This document shows positions 26,101-28,353 of a DNA stretch of 28,353 nucleotides, in pieces. The notes under the pieces were generated by a model that saw nothing but the letters and a program-made list of their open reading frames with translations, did no database searches and was not told the origin of the DNA. Within the stretch, counting starts at the first letter, position 1. Each line of letters begins with the position of its first letter. Source of the stretch: Botryllus schlosseri (taxonomy: Eukaryota > Chordata > Ascidiacea > Stolidobranchia > Styelidae); NCBI GenBank assembly GCA_000444245.1, contig KE605016.1:818-29170 (forward strand). Reading direction: 5' to 3'. The position numbers were made by a program, and so were the translations under genes.

Positions 26101-28349
26101 ACCTGAAAAATGTTGACTTGTTAACTGATGAGCTACCTATGGAGAAGACATTGGGGCTTGCGTGGAGTATAGAAGATGATTCGTGGTGCTTCCGCGTCAA
26201 AGAAAAACACAAACCTTGTACCAGAAGAGGAATTCTGAGTATCGTGAACTCAATTTTTGATCCGCTGGGAATGGCTCAGACTATAGTGCAACCAATGAAG
26301 GTGTTGATGCAGCACTTATGCAAAAATAACTACAATTGGGATGACCCGTTACCTGAAGAAGCCAGAAAGATTTGGTGTGACTGGTTATCTCAACTACAGA
26401 AGCTTGAAAACTTTACGATTCCAAGATGTTTCAAACCGTCAAAGTTTGGACAGGTGACAAGAATCGAACTTCACCACTTCTCAGATGCCTCTGAGTTGTG
26501 CTACGGTGCAGTATCTTATCTGAGATATGTGAATGATGCAGGTGAGATTCACTGTTCTTTTGTCTGTGGAAAAACAAGACTCGCCCCCATTAAAGGTTCT
26601 ACCATTCCGAGAATGGAGCTATGCGCTGCAACAATATCTGCCAGTAATAACAAATTTCTGCTAAAAGAGCTGGACCTGCCTATTGACGATTCATACTTCT
26701 GGACTGACAGCACAACTGTTTTGCGATATCTCACAAACAAAGACAAAGCTTTCAAAACCTTTGTTGCGAACAGAATCAATATGATCAAAGAGTCTTCAGA
26801 ATTATCGGACTGGAGGTATGTACCTTCAAAACAAAACCCTGCTGATATTGCTTCTCGGGGCCAGACTGTTTCTGAATTCTTGACTTGCGACATGTGGAAA
26901 TTCGGTCCAGAATTCTTGTGGAAAGATTCTTCTGAGTGGCCTCAACAACCAACATTTCTAGAGGAGTTGTCTTGTGATGACCCTGAAATCAAAAAGCCAA
27001 ACAAATTGTGTTTTCTTACAATTACCACTCCAAGTTCTGTTCTTGATGAACTCATCTCCAAGATCTCATGCTGGACTCGACTGAAAAGGGTGCTGGCATG
27101 GGTCTTGCGCTTCAGAAGTAATCTTCTTGCCAAAGTGAGAAACAAACAACCAAATGCAAAGCTGACAAACGAGGCATTGACTTTAACCGAAGTTAAAGCT
27201 GCTGAAGAAATGCTTATACGTCATGAGCAAACAAAGCACTTCTCTGAAGAAATAGAAAGACTGAAGACTGATGAACAAATCAAAAGATCTAGCCCGATCT
27301 ACAAATTGCTACCATTTCTGGATAATGGGACCCTCCGGGTTGGAGGCAGAAATCAAAATGCTCCTATTGGTTACGACTCAAAACATCCTATAATCATTCC
27401 AAAAGCGAGTCCGATTGCAGAATTGGTCATTCGAGATGCTCATGTTTCATGTGGCCACAGTGGCCGGGAATATGTTATTGCCCAAGTCAGAGAAAGATTT
27501 TGGATTGTCACAATCAATTCCAAAGTACGATCCGTTCTGAAAAATTGTGTCTCATGTAGGAAACGTCTACGGAAACCAGAATCTCAACAAATGTCTGATC
27601 TACCATCTGATAGATTAACTCCGAATGATCCGCCGTTCCACGCAGTTGCGGTTGACTGTTTTGGTCCGTTTTTGGTAAAGCGTGGTAGATCTGAATTGAA
27701 ACGATATGGCGTTTTGTTCACTTGCCTTACCACTCGCGCTGTCCATATTGAAATTGCGAATAGTTTGGACACTGATTCTTTCATTATGGCACTGCGTCGC
27801 TGTATTGCACGCCGTGGACAAATCAGTTTGATACGGTCAGATAATGGCAGCAACTTCACATCTGGTGAGAAAGAGTTAAGGCAAAGCATTTTAACTTGGA
27901 ATCAAACAAAAATACAAGATTTTTTGGTGCAAAAACAAATAACTTGGTTATTTCAGACTCCTTGTGCATCCAATCATGGTGGTGTATTTGAAAGACAAAT
28001 TCGAACAGTGCGAAAGATTTTGGGTGCTTTGTGTGATGAACAAATTTTGTCTGATGAATCGCTATTAACATTGATGTGTGAATGTGAATCAATTATGAAT
28101 AATCGCCCCATTTCAACTGTGTCTAGTGATCCACATGATTTGACCCCAATAACCCCTAACAGTCTATTGTTGTTGAAAGATAAACCCATGCTACCACCTG
28201 GTGTGTTCAATGTCAAAGATGTTTACTCCCGAAAAAGATGGAGACAAGTCCAGTACTTGGCTGATCTTTTTTGGACAAGGTGGAAGAAACAATACCTTCC
28301 ACTACTTCAGATTCGCCAAAAATGGAATGAAAAGAAAAGAAATATCTGA
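23127..28349 (+). CDS. BEL/Pao gag-pol polyprotein region
   Basis: Order of parts with approximate residues: DUF1759-type gag core (LEPKCFSGDPIEFDTFKEMI, from about 178); CCHC zinc knuckle CFKCLKSGHFGKAC (about 424); aspartic protease region of the DUF1758/A17 type (LIDNASNCSFIS, about 532); reverse transcriptase (VVFDASAKFNNLALNDLLLQ; catalytic YVDD at about 938); A17/RNase H region (HHFSDASELCYGAVSYL, FWTDSTTVLRYL about 1190); integrase zinc finger (H-x3-H ... CVSCRK) and catalytic core (AVDCFGP about 1510, RSDNGSNF about 1572, HGGVFERQ about 1622); and a C-terminal DUF5641 (RKRWRQVQYLADLFWTRW). This layout is diagnostic for BEL/Pao and excludes Gypsy and Copia. It makes and integrates the DNA copy of the element in the host nucleus. 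Confidence 0.9.
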   Translation: MXXIQPTNNVITSXAEASTSVATNXTPPISXNTSYAGVAIPFNXMSHSSYQMSNAMNENVCVRERSNSNCVTARLNACIAPKNQSPVIDAENSRLVVAPPMIDTQITPNLPSSFASGSVQPFVPANSNQAATAGCAVQTAANSDLNVKPNQPTSLFQCENPYVIHQVKPSDQIVPLKLEPKCFSGDPIEFDTFKEMINATLNRQPWTQKQKLMHLLQYTRGIANTFVKACEDMENCFDEALAVLRDNFGQPFQISDRYINTVINGSKLVEGDNDSLLLFHASLTACTNKLTKFGRIRDVSRSMVEQIAERLPPSWQPGWRTLVAEVTFDLKTELTVEHVNDYVRQKIREITSKYTTPNHEISKKQVTGVFKAGKPKASFSTQVVTPTLELCFMCNEKHFLNQCVQFRKMQYPDRIEFVKTKGLCFKCLKSGHFGKACKRIQACIRPGCKGNHTTLLHPPEEKIKEVANKTLDSANEQIEGQGKISDSKEATSFFSASCDDNEYDDDECVTLNVVLARLRIVGTDEYIATLALIDNASNCSFISEELVKLLGLAGPERNVTFQTIEPSKNTKKSTIVGGLEISDYEGSEYVPLKSLISTEKIALDNDLRPTQSDVHQFRQFEDIPIPDLSGDIGLLIGKNNPKVHKPLETIYGPEDYFAVKSAIGWMFTCPKQSEPFKPHSYFIQTNPNPLCRMCHDEVNSIANDKTELSVNDKLFMEKVSSTILLDSNGHYQMELPLKHPDLTLPDNKHQAKQRINYLQKRFQKDPKFFDEYKVFMSDMITNGYAEKVHNDGPVGKTWYLSHHGVYHPEKKTIRVVFDASAKFNNLALNDLLLQGPDLTNNLVGVLSRFRRNEVAIQGDIRSMFHQVKVDESDRDLLRFLWWKDNDPNQQIETYRMTVFLFGTVSSPSCANFALRTVAEDNKNAYDIDVINAVQRNFYVDDFLDSCEDTPAAIRRVEDVSSLLSKGGFELTKWASNCREVLAAIPGSNRAKNLKNVDLLTDELPMEKTLGLAWSIEDDSWCFRVKEKHKPCTRRGILSIVNSIFDPLGMAQTIVQPMKVLMQHLCKNNYNWDDPLPEEARKIWCDWLSQLQKLENFTIPRCFKPSKFGQVTRIELHHFSDASELCYGAVSYLRYVNDAGEIHCSFVCGKTRLAPIKGSTIPRMELCAATISASNNKFLLKELDLPIDDSYFWTDSTTVLRYLTNKDKAFKTFVANRINMIKESSELSDWRYVPSKQNPADIASRGQTVSEFLTCDMWKFGPEFLWKDSSEWPQQPTFLEELSCDDPEIKKPNKLCFLTITTPSSVLDELISKISCWTRLKRVLAWVLRFRSNLLAKVRNKQPNAKLTNEALTLTEVKAAEEMLIRHEQTKHFSEEIERLKTDEQIKRSSPIYKLLPFLDNGTLRVGGRNQNAPIGYDSKHPIIIPKASPIAELVIRDAHVSCGHSGREYVIAQVRERFWIVTINSKVRSVLKNCVSCRKRLRKPESQQMSDLPSDRLTPNDPPFHAVAVDCFGPFLVKRGRSELKRYGVLFTCLTTRAVHIEIANSLDTDSFIMALRRCIARRGQISLIRSDNGSNFTSGEKELRQSILTWNQTKIQDFLVQKQITWLFQTPCASNHGGVFERQIRTVRKILGALCDEQILSDESLLTLMCECESIMNNRPISTVSSDPHDLTPITPNSLLLLKDKPMLPPGVFNVKDVYSRKRWRQVQYLADLFWTRWKKQYLPLLQIRQKWNEKKRNI

Positions 28350-28353
28350 GTCG

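Larger units (their letters stand above)
21787..28353 (+). mobile_element. BEL/Pao LTR retroelement, right end beyond the window
   Basis: A candidate 5' LTR is followed by a primer-binding-like site, a coiled-coil gag region and a very long gag-pol frame with the BEL/Pao domain order: DUF1759 gag core, CCHC zinc knuckle, aspartic protease, reverse transcriptase with YVDD, RNase H, integrase, DUF5641. The 3' LTR is not in the window. The visible part looks largely whole, which implies a young insertion; scattered ambiguous bases (about 22950-23270) come from the assembly. It starts about 235 bp upstream of gene A, in the opposite orientation. Confidence 0.9.

Noticed and set aside
27584-28216. 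Several - strand open frames under the retroelement integrase
   Set aside because: They are antisense shadows of the strongly coding gag-pol region.

Overview
The window is animal nuclear DNA: GT-AG introns, host genes split into short exons, and a dense load of hAT and CACTA-type DNA transposons plus one BEL/Pao LTR retroelement. The AT-rich composition, introns of a few hundred bases where not invaded by transposons, and two tandem genes of a sulfotransferase family that I recall as expanded in invertebrate chordates suggest a tunicate, perhaps an ascidian. That assignment is a guess from gene content, not a species call.

Layout. 1-3686 holds no gene I can support: hAT-like terminal fragments, a rearranged hAT-like repeat with an internal ~72 bp tandem array, a hexamer microsatellite and a CTCCGA-type array. 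Two + strand exons (3687-3868, 4167-4296) encode the end of the membrane core and the start of the cytosolic tail of an SLC23 nucleobase/ascorbate transporter; the rest was not found. Facing it on the - strand is sulfotransferase-like gene B (four exons, 4908-11085, 276 aa), with introns swollen by repeats. Upstream of gene B is a transposon nest: a hAT element with perfect 8 bp target duplications (11397-13049) holds a second hAT-like element (11542-12421), which holds a SINE-like insert (11734-11897). Next come a clean 1.3 kb hAT element (13493-14827), a decayed copy of a multicopy animal protein family (about 15060-15798), and a CACTA-like element (17279-19337) beside or inside further hAT ends.

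Sulfotransferase-like gene A (19461-21550, - strand, four exons, 276 aa) is a compact paralogue of gene B. Exon phases match exactly, and introns and about 200 bp of 5' flank are recognisably homologous, so the pair arose by one tandem duplication that included the promoter. Exon 1 is far more alike between the copies than exons 2-4. About 235 bp upstream of the gene A start codon a BEL/Pao element begins on the + strand (candidate 5' LTR 21787-22184) and runs off the right edge. Its visible parts look largely whole.

No bacterial-type feature, CRISPR array or convincing tRNA or rRNA gene was seen. The most notable points are the duplicated sulfotransferase pair with its exon 1 conservation and shared promoter block, the multi-level transposon nest with readable target duplications, and the repeated perfect TGACGTCA palindromes.
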